This document shows, in pieces, positions 1 through 9,029 of a DNA stretch of 64,000 nucleotides; positions within the stretch are counted from its first letter, which is position 1; the number at the start of each line of letters is the position of its first letter. Made by a program: the position numbers and the translations under genes. Under the pieces are notes generated by a model, which had not been told where the DNA came from, did not search any database, and worked only from the letters and a program-made list of their open reading frames with translations. The stretch comes from Candidatus Eiseniibacteriota bacterium (lineage in GTDB: Bacteria; Orphanbacterota; Orphanbacteria; Orphanbacterales; Orphanbacteraceae). Where the stretch lies: contig JAJCZU010000004.1 in NCBI GenBank assembly GCA_029262235.1, positions 897,330 through 961,329 of the forward strand, written 5' to 3'.

Positions 1-345
1 TTTCAAATTGTAGACCATCACGATCGATTTCCCGGCGAGGTCTTCGGGCTCGTAGTGCTCGGCGATGCCCGCCACGATCTGGCGCTCCTCGTCGCCCACT
101 TCGAGCTCGAGCCGGAGCAGGCGGTCGGCGCCTTCGACTTTCTCGGCAAGCTTGATCTTCGCGGTGCGGAGCTCGACCTTCGCGAAATCGTCGTATTTGA
201 TGCGCTTGATCTCGACCACGCCTTCGGCAGCACCCTCGGCCGCGCCCGCCTCAGCCGCTTTCGCTTCGCCAGCCGCCTCTTTGGGTACCGTCCCGGGGCT
301 CTCCGCGCCCTCTTTCCCGGCCCTGCTGTCCGTTTCCTCGTTCAT
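1..345 (-). CDS. Standalone MetRS C-terminal-type tRNA-binding OB-fold protein (partial, cut by window start)
   Basis: The 115 residues visible begin with an Ala/Glu-rich tail of about 45 residues and then run into [31 protein letters not shown], which matches the tRNA-binding OB fold found at the C-terminus of methionyl-tRNA synthetase and in CsaA/EMAPII-like proteins. In the family this domain increases tRNA affinity of the synthetase or acts in trans. The ATG at 345 is preceded by GGGAGG, and a divergent gene starts about 130 bases upstream, so the domain seems to be a separate short protein and not the tail of a full MetRS. The reading frame is still open at base 1; roughly 30-40 residues should be missing by comparison with the family. 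No catalytic MetRS domain is in view, so the alternative of a CsaA-like chaperone cannot be excluded. Confidence 0.75.
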   Translation of the reverse strand, partial: MNEETDSRAGKEGAESPGTVPKEAAGEAKAAEAGAAEGAAEGVVEIKRIKYDDFAKVELRTAKIKLAEKVEGADRLLRLELEVGDEERQIVAGIAEHYEPEDLAGKSIVMVYNLK

Positions 346-476
346 TCCCGATGCCTCCCGGGGGCGCTCCGGCGCCCTGTTCGTGTGACGGAAAAGTGTA
401 GCATGCCGCCTACTGTACCCCCGGACCGATTTTGGGGTAACCTAGTCGCGTGACAGGACTGAAGGAAGGAGCCTCG

Positions 477-2456
477 ATGGCAAAGAGACGAAAAATGATC
501 GCGGAAGATCTGTTCCGCATTCAGGTGCCGCAGACCGTAGACGTTTCCCCGGACGGCGAACAGATCGTCTACACGGTAAAGAAGACGCACGGCGCGAAGA
601 ATACTTACTCCCACGACATTTATCGTGCGAAGCGCACGGGCGGCAGCCGGCGCGCGATGACGCACGGCAAGTCGAACGATACGGACCCGATCTGGTCTCC
701 CGATGGCAAGCGCGTGGCGTTTCTTTCGGACCGCACGGACGACATTACGAACATCTGGACGATCCCGGTCGACGGCGGCGAGCCGAAGCAGCTCACGAAG
801 CTGAAGGGCGGACCCGTGATGGGTCTCTCATGGTCGCCCGACGGCAAGTCGCTGCTGTTTCTGCATCGCGACGTGCCGAAGAAGGATCCGAAAAAGGCGA
901 AGCGTGAAGCCAGCTTCAAACACATCACGCGTCTTTATCACAAGCTCGACGGCATGGGCTGGTACGGCGAAGCGCGCTGGAACCTGTATGTCGCGTCGTT
1001 CCCTTCAGGCAAAGTGTCGGCTCTTACGACCGGCGACCGCGACGTGACGGAAGCGTGCTGGGCGCCCGACGGCAAACGTATCGCGTTTCTGCAGAACGGC
1101 CACGACGATCCCGATCGCCATATTTTCCATGCCGACATTTACGTGTGCGGCCGCGACGGCAAGCGCGCGAAGAAGATCACGAGCAAAACGGGGCTTCGCC
1201 AGTCGCTGGCCTGGTCGCTCGACGGGAAGCAGCTCTACTTCTGCGGCAACTATATGAAAGCCGGCGAGTGGATTCAGCACACGGTGCCCGTGCGCAAGAT
1301 CGCGGCTTCGGGGGGCGCGGAGAAACTCATTACGCCTGGCGTCAAGAACTGGACGATGAACATGGTCGTTACCGACACGATCAGCGGCTTCGGCGGCCCC
1401 ACGCTCGTCTATCGCGACGGAAGCGAAGAGCGCATCGCATACTTCCAGGACGAAGAAGGCGCGTGCCGGATCTACAGCGCGTCGGGTAACGGCGGCGACG
1501 AACGGCTCGAGTTCGGCGGCAACGTAAACATTGCCGCGTTTCACGGATCGCAGGACGGGCGCGCGGCGGCAATCGCGGCCGAGATCATGACCGCCGGCGA
1601 CCTCTATTCGTTTACGCTCGACGGCTCGGGCGAAACGAAGCGCAATACGAAGCTGAACGACGCTCTTTTCCAGTCGCTCGATCTCGTCGAGCCCGAAGAG
1701 ATCCGCGTCAAAAACGGCAGCACGAAAGTACAGGCGTGGATTTACAAGCCACCGCGTATGCGGAAGGGCGCGAAGTATCCGTGCGTAATCGAAGTGCACG
1801 GCGGCCCGATGTGCCAGTACGGCTACACGTTCTTTCACGAGATGCATCTTCTCGCGGCGCAGGGCTATGTGGTGATCGCCACGAACCCGCGCGGCTCGAG
1901 CGGCCAGGGCCTCAAGTACATGAACTGCATCGAAGGGAACTGGGGCAAGCTCGACTACGCGGACTGCATGGCGGCGGTCGATACGATGGTGCGCAAACCG
2001 TACGTCGACGGCAAACGCCTCGGCATTCTCGGCGGATCGTACGGCGGCTTCATGACGATCTGGGCCGTCGGCCACACGAACCGGTTCAAAGCCGGCGTGA
2101 CGCAGCGCGCGCTGGGCAACTGGTACACGCAGTTCGGTTCGAGCGATTTCGGCTGGGAAGATCAGTACGAAATGGGGGGCCTTCCGTGGGACCGTCCGCT
2201 TCACTATCTCAAGAAGTCGCCGAACTTCTACGTGAATGACATCAAGACGCCGCTTCTGATCGTGCACAGCGAACAGGATCATCGCTGCCCGATTTCGCAG
2301 GCCGAAGAGCTCTTCACGTCGCTCAAAGTGCTCGGAAGAACGACCGAACTCGTCCGCTTCGAAGGCGAGTCGCACGGCCTTTCGCGCGGCGGCAAACCGC
2401 AGAACCGGCTCGAACGGCTGAATCGCATCGTCGGCTGGTTCGCGCGTTACTTATAA
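477..2456 (+). CDS. S9 family prolyl oligopeptidase / acylaminoacyl-peptidase-like serine peptidase
   Basis: This 659-residue protein has repeated beta-propeller blades in its N-terminal two thirds (several D-x-x-x-I-W-x-S/P-D-G-K signatures such as DPIWSPDGKRVAFLSDR) and a C-terminal alpha/beta-hydrolase domain. The nucleophile elbow GGSYGGF places Ser521, HSEQDHRCP gives Asp601 and GESHGLS gives His633, the triad order of the S9 family. Such enzymes cleave peptides small enough to enter through the propeller. No signal peptide is visible, which suggests a cytoplasmic enzyme. I chose ATG 477 because AAGGAAGGAG lies directly upstream; a GTG 27 bases earlier would place that ribosome site inside the gene. 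It is transcribed divergently from the tRNA-binding protein and is followed after 68 bases by the TPR-zincin gene. The subtype within S9 is not certain. Confidence 0.92.
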   Translation: MAKRRKMIAEDLFRIQVPQTVDVSPDGEQIVYTVKKTHGAKNTYSHDIYRAKRTGGSRRAMTHGKSNDTDPIWSPDGKRVAFLSDRTDDITNIWTIPVDGGEPKQLTKLKGGPVMGLSWSPDGKSLLFLHRDVPKKDPKKAKREASFKHITRLYHKLDGMGWYGEARWNLYVASFPSGKVSALTTGDRDVTEACWAPDGKRIAFLQNGHDDPDRHIFHADIYVCGRDGKRAKKITSKTGLRQSLAWSLDGKQLYFCGNYMKAGEWIQHTVPVRKIAASGGAEKLITPGVKNWTMNMVVTDTISGFGGPTLVYRDGSEERIAYFQDEEGACRIYSASGNGGDERLEFGGNVNIAAFHGSQDGRAAAIAAEIMTAGDLYSFTLDGSGETKRNTKLNDALFQSLDLVEPEEIRVKNGSTKVQAWIYKPPRMRKGAKYPCVIEVHGGPMCQYGYTFFHEMHLLAAQGYVVIATNPRGSSGQGLKYMNCIEGNWGKLDYADCMAAVDTMVRKPYVDGKRLGILGGSYGGFMTIWAVGHTNRFKAGVTQRALGNWYTQFGSSDFGWEDQYEMGGLPWDRPLHYLKKSPNFYVNDIKTPLLIVHSEQDHRCPISQAEELFTSLKVLGRTTELVRFEGESHGLSRGGKPQNRLERLNRIVGWFARYL

Positions 2457-2524
2457 TAGAGAGCCCGTTAGTAGACAGCCCGCAATAAGACCCGACAGAA
2501 GCCCGACGGGCGGAACAGGAACGA

Positions 2525-3331
2525 ATGGCGAAGCCTTACGAAGACTGGTTGCATGAAATCGAGGAGCCTTTCGAGGCGGAAGATTTCGAAAAGGCGCTCG
2601 ACCTGATCGATCAGGCCATCGAAGAGTACCCCGACGACTCCGAGCTGTACGCGCTTCGGGGAGACGCCGAGTGGGCGCTCGACGATGTAATCTCCGCGCA
2701 GGAGTCGTATCAGGAGGCCGTGCGCATCGAGCCGAACTCGAGCGAGTTCCTCGGCGCGCTTTCGCGCATTCATTTCGCGCTGTGTGATTTCTTCGGGGCG
2801 ACGCGCTTCGCGAAGGAGGCGCTCAAGTACGACGGCAGTGCCGAGGCGCTCGACGTGCTGAGCCGCCTGGCCGAGCGCGCGGGCCGCGTGTCGGAAGCCG
2901 ACAAGCTCGCGCTGCGCGCGCATCAGATCGACGACGAAACGTTCTCCCTGCCGTTCCGCATGGGAGAAGAGGAGTTTCGCGAAGCGGTGAACGAAGCGAT
3001 CGACGCGCTTCCCGACCGGTTCCTGCTGGCGGTGCGCGACGGGAATGTAGCCATCCTCGTTGAGCCGTTTCCGCAGGAGGAGATCCTGATCGAGGAGACG
3101 CCGCCGTTCGACCCGACGATTCTGGGACTCTACCGCGGTGTGCCGCTTCCCGAGCGGGAGGCGGGCGACCCCGGACTCCCTGACGTTATTCATATTTTTC
3201 AGCACAACATCGAACGCGTGGCGATGAACCGCGATGATCTCGTGCGCGAAATCACGATTACGGTCTATCATGAGCTCGGCCATTTTTTCGGACTCGACGA
3301 AGACGAACTCGCCGATCTCGACCTGGCCTGA
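2525..3331 (+). CDS. TPR protein with C-terminal zincin-like (HExxH) metallopeptidase domain
   Basis: The first ~140 residues are helical TPR-like repeats (for example ALDLIDQAIEEYPDDSELYA). The C-terminal ~110 residues match the small Zincin_1/MMP-family metallopeptidases, ending in a strand and helix with HELGHFFGLDED: His249, Glu250, His253 and Asp258 form a plausible HExxHxxGxxD zinc site. Typical members of this family are about 120 residues and stand alone; here the domain is joined to a TPR region. The protein lacks a signal sequence and is acidic. The gene ends 16 bases before carA, so it is probably the first gene of a carAB transcript, but no functional link to carbamoyl phosphate synthesis is evident. 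Substrate unknown. Confidence 0.82.
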   Translation: MAKPYEDWLHEIEEPFEAEDFEKALDLIDQAIEEYPDDSELYALRGDAEWALDDVISAQESYQEAVRIEPNSSEFLGALSRIHFALCDFFGATRFAKEALKYDGSAEALDVLSRLAERAGRVSEADKLALRAHQIDDETFSLPFRMGEEEFREAVNEAIDALPDRFLLAVRDGNVAILVEPFPQEEILIEETPPFDPTILGLYRGVPLPEREAGDPGLPDVIHIFQHNIERVAMNRDDLVREITITVYHELGHFFGLDEDELADLDLA

Positions 3332-3347
3332 GAAGGGACCATTGCCC

Positions 3348-4442
3348 GTGCAAGCCACGCCCCGCAAGGCCTGGATCTCACTTCGCGACGGCGCGCGCTT
3401 CTCCGGCTTCCTGTTCGGGGCGGAAGTGCCCGTCGCGGGTGAAGTCGTTTTCAATACCGGCATGGTCGGTTACCCGGAAGCGATCACCGATCCTTCGTAT
3501 TACGGTCAGATTCTCGTTCTCACCTATCCGCTCGTCGGGAACTACGGCGTGCCTTCGAACACGCGCGACGCGAATGGGATCCCGCGCCATTTCGAGTCGG
3601 AGCGCATACAGATCCGGGGCCTCGTCACCTCGACCTACAACGGCGAATATCATCACTGGAACGCCGATCGCTCACTCAGCGAGTGGCTCGCGCAGCAGAA
3701 CATCGCGGGCATGCACGGCGTTGACACCCGCGCACTGACGCGGCATCTGCGCGCGCACGGCAGCGTGCCGGGGCGCATCGAAATCGACGGCGAGGCCGCG
3801 CCCGACTGGTACGACCCGGGGAGCGAAAACGTGGTCGCCGCCGTTTCGCGCAAAGAGCCGGTCACGTACGGCGCGGAAACCGGCGACGTACGTATCGCGG
3901 TGATTGACTGCGGCGTGAAGAACAACATTCTGCGCTGTTTATTGAAGCGGGGCGCCTCCGTCACGGTCGTTCCCTGGGACTACGACCTCGCGCGCGTCGA
4001 GTACGACGGGCTGCTGCTCAGCAACGGGCCGGGCGACCCGGAACAGTTGCGCGATCTGGCCACGCGTGTGCGCGGGCTGCTCGAAGCGCCGAAGCCCGTG
4101 TTCGGCATCTGCCTCGGCTGCCAGATCATGGGGCTCGCGGCCGGCGGCAAGACGTTCAAGCTTCTCTTCGGACATCGGGGCCAGAACCAGCCCGTTTCCG
4201 ATCTCATCACCAAGCGCTGGTCGATCACGAGCCAGAATCACGGGTACGCCGTTGATGGCGAGTCGCTCGATCCCGGCTGGGAGACGTGGTTCAAGAACGG
4301 CAACGACGGCACGCTCGAAGGGCTGCGCGCGAAAGATCGTCCGCACCGCGCCGTACAGTTTCATCCCGAGGCGGTCTGCGGGCCGGTCGACACCGCGTAT
4401 CTGTTCGACGATTTTCTCGCGGAAGTGAGGGCGGGGAAATGA
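3348..4442 (+). CDS. carA: Carbamoyl-phosphate synthase small (glutaminase) subunit
   Basis: CarA hydrolyses glutamine and channels ammonia to CarB for carbamoyl phosphate, used for arginine and pyrimidine synthesis. The 364-residue protein has the N-terminal CarA domain (DGARFSGFLFGA, GEVVFNTGMVGYPEAITDPSY) and a class I glutamine amidotransferase domain with nucleophile Cys255 in FGICLGCQ and His339/Glu341 in QFHPEA. GTG at 3348 is chosen because it follows AGAAGGGA at a suitable distance and starts just before the conserved fold; longer reading frames run back into the previous gene. Several stretches (TSQNHGYAV, GHRGQNQP, LTYPLVGNYGVP) look more like the glutaminase part of eukaryotic CAD than like E. 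coli CarA. It is followed 25 bases later by carB. Confidence 0.97.
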   Translation: MQATPRKAWISLRDGARFSGFLFGAEVPVAGEVVFNTGMVGYPEAITDPSYYGQILVLTYPLVGNYGVPSNTRDANGIPRHFESERIQIRGLVTSTYNGEYHHWNADRSLSEWLAQQNIAGMHGVDTRALTRHLRAHGSVPGRIEIDGEAAPDWYDPGSENVVAAVSRKEPVTYGAETGDVRIAVIDCGVKNNILRCLLKRGASVTVVPWDYDLARVEYDGLLLSNGPGDPEQLRDLATRVRGLLEAPKPVFGICLGCQIMGLAAGGKTFKLLFGHRGQNQPVSDLITKRWSITSQNHGYAVDGESLDPGWETWFKNGNDGTLEGLRAKDRPHRAVQFHPEAVCGPVDTAYLFDDFLAEVRAGK

Positions 4443-4467
4443 GAGCGAAAGTGATGGCGGGAAAATC

Positions 4468-7400
4468 ATGAACGACAATACGCGGCCCGGAAACGAAGGC
4501 GGGGCGACACGGGAGAACCACATGCCCCGCAGGGTATTGCTCCTCGGCTCGGGCGGTCTCACGATCGGCCAGGCCGGGGAATTCGACTACTCCGGCTCGC
4601 AGGCGATCAAGGCGCTCAAAGAAGAAGGCGTGGAGGTCGTTCTCGTCAATCCGAACATCGCCACGATTCAAACTTCCGAAGGCCTCGCCGACAAGATCTA
4701 CTTCCTCCCGCTGACGGCGGATTTCGTGCGCCGCGTGATCGAACGCGAACGCCCCGACGGCATCCTGCTCTCGTTCGGAGGACAAACGGCGCTCAACTGC
4801 GGCGTGGAACTGCACGACTCCGGCGTGCTCGCGAAGCACGGCGTGCGCGTACTCGGCACGCCGATCGAAACAATCGTGCTCACCGAAGATCGCGATCTGT
4901 TCGCGAAGCGTCTGAAAGAGATCGGCGTTCCCGTTGCGGAAAGTCGTGCCGTGGCCACGATCGAGGAAGCGGTCGAAGCGGCGGAGACGATCGGCTTCCC
5001 GATTCTGCTTCGCGCCGCCTATACGCTGGGCGGGCTCGGGTCGAGCTTTGTCGAAAATGCCGGCGAGCTCGTGGAGAAAGCCACCGCCGGATTCGCCTTT
5101 TCGAGCCAGCTCCTCGTCGAACGCTCGCTCCGAGGCTGGAAGGAATTCGAATACGAAGTGGTGCGCGACCGCGACGACAACTGCATCACCGTTTGCAATA
5201 TGGAAAACCTCGACCCGATGGGGATTCATACCGGGGAATCGATCGTGGTCGCCCCGAGCCAGACGCTCTCGAACGACGAATTTCACATGCTGCGCGAAAC
5301 CGCCGTCAGCACGATTCGCAAGCTCGGAGTCGTCGGCGAATGCAATATTCAGTTCGCGATCAATCCCGCGTCCGGCGAGTTCGTCGCAATCGAAGTGAAC
5401 GCGCGCCTTTCGCGAAGCAGCGCGCTCGCGTCGAAAGCCACCGGCTATCCGCTCGCGTTCGTCGCCGCGAAACTCGCCGTAGGCAAAACGCTCCCCGAAA
5501 TCCCGAACTCAGTCACCCGGGCGACCACCGCCTGCTTCGAACCCGCGCTCGATTACGTAGTCGTCAAAGTTCCGCGCTGGGACCTCGGCAAGTTCCGCAA
5601 AGCCGAGCGTGTGATCGGCAGTTCGATGAAGTCGGTCGGCGAAGTCATGGCGATCGGTCGATCGCTCGAAGAGGCGCTCCAGAAAGCCGTGCGCATGGTC
5701 GCTCCCGAACTCGAAGGCGTCTATGGCGACGAGTGGATTCTCGACGACCTCGAAACCGAGCTCTCGAATCCGACCGACCGCCGCCTGCTCGCGATCGCCG
5801 AAGCGCTCCGGCGCGACTGGGAAATCGCGCGCATTCACGAGCTCACCGGCGTCGACCCGTGGTTTCTCTATCGCATTCAGAATGTCGTGCGGCTCGGGCG
5901 CGAACTTTCGCGCTACACGCTGCAGTCGCTCCCCGATCCGCTGCTGCTCGAGACGAAGCGCGCCGGCTACTCCGATCTGCAGATCGCGCGCCTGCTGCTC
6001 GACGGCGTCAAGGGGAACGCCGATCAGGCGGCGCTCAGCGTGCGGCGTCATCGCCTCGATCACGGGATCAGGCCGTACGTAAAACAGATCGACACGACCG
6101 CGGGCGAGTTTCCGGCCGAGACGAACTATTTATACATGACCTATCATGCGCAGGAAGATGACGTGCCTGTCGGCGATGCCAAAGCGAATCGCGAGCGCGG
6201 GGCGAGCGCCGTGATGGTGCTCGGCAGCGGCGCGTACCGCATCGGGTCGTCCGTCGAGTTCGACTGGTGCTGCGTGAACGCCGTGCAGTCGCTCGCGCGC
6301 CAGGGCTACGAAACGATCGTCGTCAATCACAACCCCGAAACCGTGAGCACCGATTACGACGTAGCCGACCGCCTCTACTTCGAAGAGCTTTCGCTCGAAC
6401 GCATTCTCGATATCTGGGAGAAGGAGAACCCGCTCGGCGTCATCGTTTCGATGGGCGGGCAGACGCCGAACAACCTCGCGATTCCGCTCGACCGCGCCGG
6501 CATCAAAGTGCTCGGCACTTCGCCCGCTTCGATCGACCGCGCCGAAGACCGCCACAAGTTTTCGGGCCTGCTTGACGAACTCGGCCTCGACCAGCCGCGC
6601 TGGACCGAAGCCCGCAGCCTCGAAGAGGCGCTCCGTTTCGCGCACGAGGTCGGCTATCCCGTGCTCATCCGCCCGAGCTACGTGCTTTCGGGCGCGGCGA
6701 TGAACGTCGCCTATCGCGACGAAGATCTCGAGTCGTACCTGAAAGAAGCGACGCTTGTTTCTCCCGAACATCCCACCGTTGTCAGCGAGTTCATTTCCGG
6801 CGCGAAGGAGATCGAAGTCGACGCCGTCGCGAACCAGGGCGAAGTGGTCGCCTACGCGATGGGTGAGCATATCGAATACGCCGGCGTGCATTCCGGCGAC
6901 GCCGTGATCGTGCTCCCCGCGCAGCGCGTCTTCATCAGTACGGTGCGGCGCCTGAAGCGCATCGTGCGCGAAATCGCGCGGTCGCTGGCGATCACCGGGC
7001 CGTTCAACGTGCAGTTTCTCGCCAAGAACGACCGCATTCGGATCATCGAATGCAACCTGCGCGCCTCCCGCAGTTTCCCGTTCGCGTCCAAAACCTATCG
7101 CCTGAACTTCGTCGATCTCGCCACGCGCGCCATGATGGGCGAACCGATGCGCGAAGTGAGCCGTTCCCTGTTCGAACTCGACTACGTCGGCGTCAAGGCG
7201 CCCCAGTTTTCGTTCTCCAGGCTCGCCGGCGCCGACCCCGTGCTCGGTGTCGAAATGGCGTCCACCGGCGAAGTCGCCTGCTTCGGCGACGGGCTCGAAG
7301 AAGCGTTCCTCAAATCGTTCCTGTCAGTCGGCTACACGATTCCGAAGCGCGGCGTTCTGCTCTCGACCGGTACAATCAAAGAGAAAACGCGCCTGCTCCC

Positions 7401-7770
7401 CGCGGTCAAAAGCTTCGCGGCGCTCGGCCTCGATCTCTACGCGACCGGAGGCACGGCCGACTTCCTGAAGGCGAACGGTGTCGAGGCGACCTGGATTCCG
7501 TGGCCGCTCGATGAAGCCTCGCCCAACGCACTCGACCTCATTGCCTCCGGCGATGTCGACCTCGTCGTCAACATTCCGAAGTCGATCGAGCAGGACGAAC
7601 TCACGAACGACTATCTCATCCGGCGCCAGGCCGTCGACCGCGGCGTGCCCCTTCTCGTGAACGCCGAGACCGCCGCGCTCTTCGCGATCTCGATCGAGAT
7701 GCTGACGCTCGACGATCTCAAAGTGCGCGCCTGGGACGACTACGTGCCGGCGACCGATGGAGCGGAGTAG
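4468..7770 (+). CDS. carB: Carbamoyl-phosphate synthase large subunit
   Basis: CarB makes carbamoyl phosphate from bicarbonate, ammonia and two ATP. The 1100-residue protein shows the expected duplicated carboxyphosphate and carbamate halves (each opening with a GSG..IG motif: GSGGLTIGQAGEFDYSGSQA and LGSGAYRIGSSVEFDWC), an oligomerisation region between them, and a C-terminal MGS-like allosteric domain (about residues 955-1085, LYATGGTADFLKANG). Length matches the family (E. coli about 1070). The N-terminal signature with GSGGLTIGQAGEFDYSG, NIATIQTS and FGGQTALNCGVEL is the form known from eukaryotic CAD and some bacteria. ATG 4468 has a GGCGGGA upstream, but an internal ATG at 4522 (MPRRVLLLGSGG) with GGGAGA upstream starts exactly at the conserved fold and is an equally good start. 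No pyrB or pyrC is adjacent. Confidence 0.97.
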   Translation: MNDNTRPGNEGGATRENHMPRRVLLLGSGGLTIGQAGEFDYSGSQAIKALKEEGVEVVLVNPNIATIQTSEGLADKIYFLPLTADFVRRVIERERPDGILLSFGGQTALNCGVELHDSGVLAKHGVRVLGTPIETIVLTEDRDLFAKRLKEIGVPVAESRAVATIEEAVEAAETIGFPILLRAAYTLGGLGSSFVENAGELVEKATAGFAFSSQLLVERSLRGWKEFEYEVVRDRDDNCITVCNMENLDPMGIHTGESIVVAPSQTLSNDEFHMLRETAVSTIRKLGVVGECNIQFAINPASGEFVAIEVNARLSRSSALASKATGYPLAFVAAKLAVGKTLPEIPNSVTRATTACFEPALDYVVVKVPRWDLGKFRKAERVIGSSMKSVGEVMAIGRSLEEALQKAVRMVAPELEGVYGDEWILDDLETELSNPTDRRLLAIAEALRRDWEIARIHELTGVDPWFLYRIQNVVRLGRELSRYTLQSLPDPLLLETKRAGYSDLQIARLLLDGVKGNADQAALSVRRHRLDHGIRPYVKQIDTTAGEFPAETNYLYMTYHAQEDDVPVGDAKANRERGASAVMVLGSGAYRIGSSVEFDWCCVNAVQSLARQGYETIVVNHNPETVSTDYDVADRLYFEELSLERILDIWEKENPLGVIVSMGGQTPNNLAIPLDRAGIKVLGTSPASIDRAEDRHKFSGLLDELGLDQPRWTEARSLEEALRFAHEVGYPVLIRPSYVLSGAAMNVAYRDEDLESYLKEATLVSPEHPTVVSEFISGAKEIEVDAVANQGEVVAYAMGEHIEYAGVHSGDAVIVLPAQRVFISTVRRLKRIVREIARSLAITGPFNVQFLAKNDRIRIIECNLRASRSFPFASKTYRLNFVDLATRAMMGEPMREVSRSLFELDYVGVKAPQFSFSRLAGADPVLGVEMASTGEVACFGDGLEEAFLKSFLSVGYTIPKRGVLLSTGTIKEKTRLLPAVKSFAALGLDLYATGGTADFLKANGVEATWIPWPLDEASPNALDLIASGDVDLVVNIPKSIEQDELTNDYLIRRQAVDRGVPLLVNAETAALFAISIEMLTLDDLKVRAWDDYVPATDGAE

Positions 7771-7862
7771 GGAAGAGGTTCGCTCGCAGCTGTTGTCGCT
7801 GTCATCGCCGTTGCCGTCGAAACTTCGCTGCTGAATCGCGCTGCCGTTGTGTCTGCCGGCTT

Positions 7863-9029
7863 TCACACGCGGGCCGGCGCGGGGAGGCCCCTCCTGTCGG
7901 CCTCAACCCGGTTATGGGCTCCGCAGAGAAGACGCAGGTTTTCCGGCACGTGCTTCCCGCCGAGCGCGAAGGGCCTGATGTGGTCGATCTGCAGATGGCG
8001 GGTGGCGTCACATCGAGTGCCGTCGGCCGCAATGAACGTGCATCGAAAACCGTCACGCACGAAAATCTCATCCCGAACAGGCGCCGGGATGTAGCGGGAG
8101 CGACCTTTCCGGCGCCCGAACCCATTTCCACGAGCGTTCCCCGCACGCTTGCCCGTGCCCGTCTTCTGCACGTTGCCCGTACCTTGCCCGCTCTTTCGCC
8201 TTTCCCGGCGTTCTTGTCTTCCGGCCGGATCATGGCGATCGAGATACTCACGAAGCATCCGGCCGAAGACGGATTCCAGAGTCGAGCTTCCCGGCGCTAT
8301 CTTTCTTGCCCTCTCGAGCATCGCCATTGCATCCTGATCGATAGAGAATCGCAGTTCGAATCGAGTGCCGCGCAAGGAAGCCGTGGCTTTGCGTGCGGGA
8401 CGAGTGGTCGGGTTTTTACCGCCGCGGCGAAGGTAAATTTCTGGTCGGTTGCCTGTACTGTTACGATTCGCGGGTCGGTTGGGCGATTTTTCTGCGCCGG
8501 GCGGTCTGCTGGAATCCCCACCGCCCGAAACCCCCAGGCTCGGAGAGCGAGCCGGTTCGTTCCCGATCATGCGGTCTTCGGAAGGCTTTTCGAAAGCAAC
8601 CGGCGTGATCCGTTCGCGCACTCTCTTCCGCGGCTTGAGGCACGCGACGATCGCTTCCACTTCCCGCCGCGATTTCCCCGAGGCCCCTTTCAACAGGGCG
8701 AATCGATTGGATGGAGTCAGGACGGTCGAGAGCACACAGACCGTGCTCAGGTTGAGGCGGCCATCAGCAATCATCCCGCGAATCTCGGGGCATTTCACCA
8801 TGGTCCGTGCCGTGCAGATCCGCCTTCCTGCAGCAGACTCCGAGTAACGGAGCCTGGAGACGCAATAGCTGTGAAGGGACCGGAACCCCAAGTCCAGATG
8901 AATGTCCCGTCGGTCCATTTCGGCGAGTTGATCGAGAATCTCAATCGATACCGATCGTTCTCTCTGGGCCGACTCTTCGATCGAATCGACCAGCTCCTTG
9001 TCGGTCAGACTGGAAAATAGCTTGCGCAT
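7863..9029 (-). CDS. HNH endonuclease domain protein
   Basis: The N-terminal half (about residues 1-130) is a helical region (LTDKELVDSIEESAQRERS, LGFRSLHSYCVSRLRYSES) of the kind found before HNH domains in DUF222-like proteins. A low-complexity Arg/Gly/Lys linker follows, with near-repeats of GTGN/GKRAGN, and the protein ends with an HNH nuclease (PAPVRDEIFVRDGFRC..HLQIDHIRPFALGG..NLRLLCGAHNRVEADRRG). The residues DH..P..LGG..N..LC..HN match the metal-binding beta-beta-alpha core. Target unknown; relatives are often multicopy in environmental genomes and some are mobile. ATG 9029 is preferred to 9035 because AAGGA sits eight bases upstream. The gene converges on carB, leaving 92 bases between stops. 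Confidence 0.85.
   Translation of the reverse strand: MRKLFSSLTDKELVDSIEESAQRERSVSIEILDQLAEMDRRDIHLDLGFRSLHSYCVSRLRYSESAAGRRICTARTMVKCPEIRGMIADGRLNLSTVCVLSTVLTPSNRFALLKGASGKSRREVEAIVACLKPRKRVRERITPVAFEKPSEDRMIGNEPARSPSLGVSGGGDSSRPPGAEKSPNRPANRNSTGNRPEIYLRRGGKNPTTRPARKATASLRGTRFELRFSIDQDAMAMLERARKIAPGSSTLESVFGRMLREYLDRHDPAGRQERRERRKSGQGTGNVQKTGTGKRAGNARGNGFGRRKGRSRYIPAPVRDEIFVRDGFRCTFIAADGTRCDATRHLQIDHIRPFALGGKHVPENLRLLCGAHNRVEADRRGLPAPARV

Noticed and set aside
1005-2375. A 456-codon open frame antisense to the S9 peptidase
   Set aside because: Shadow of the peptidase gene; no signature or ribosome site.
7863-9029. HNH protein as part of a restriction, CRISPR or phage-defence locus
   Set aside because: No methyltransferase, helicase, array or other defence gene is adjacent; housekeeping genes flank it.
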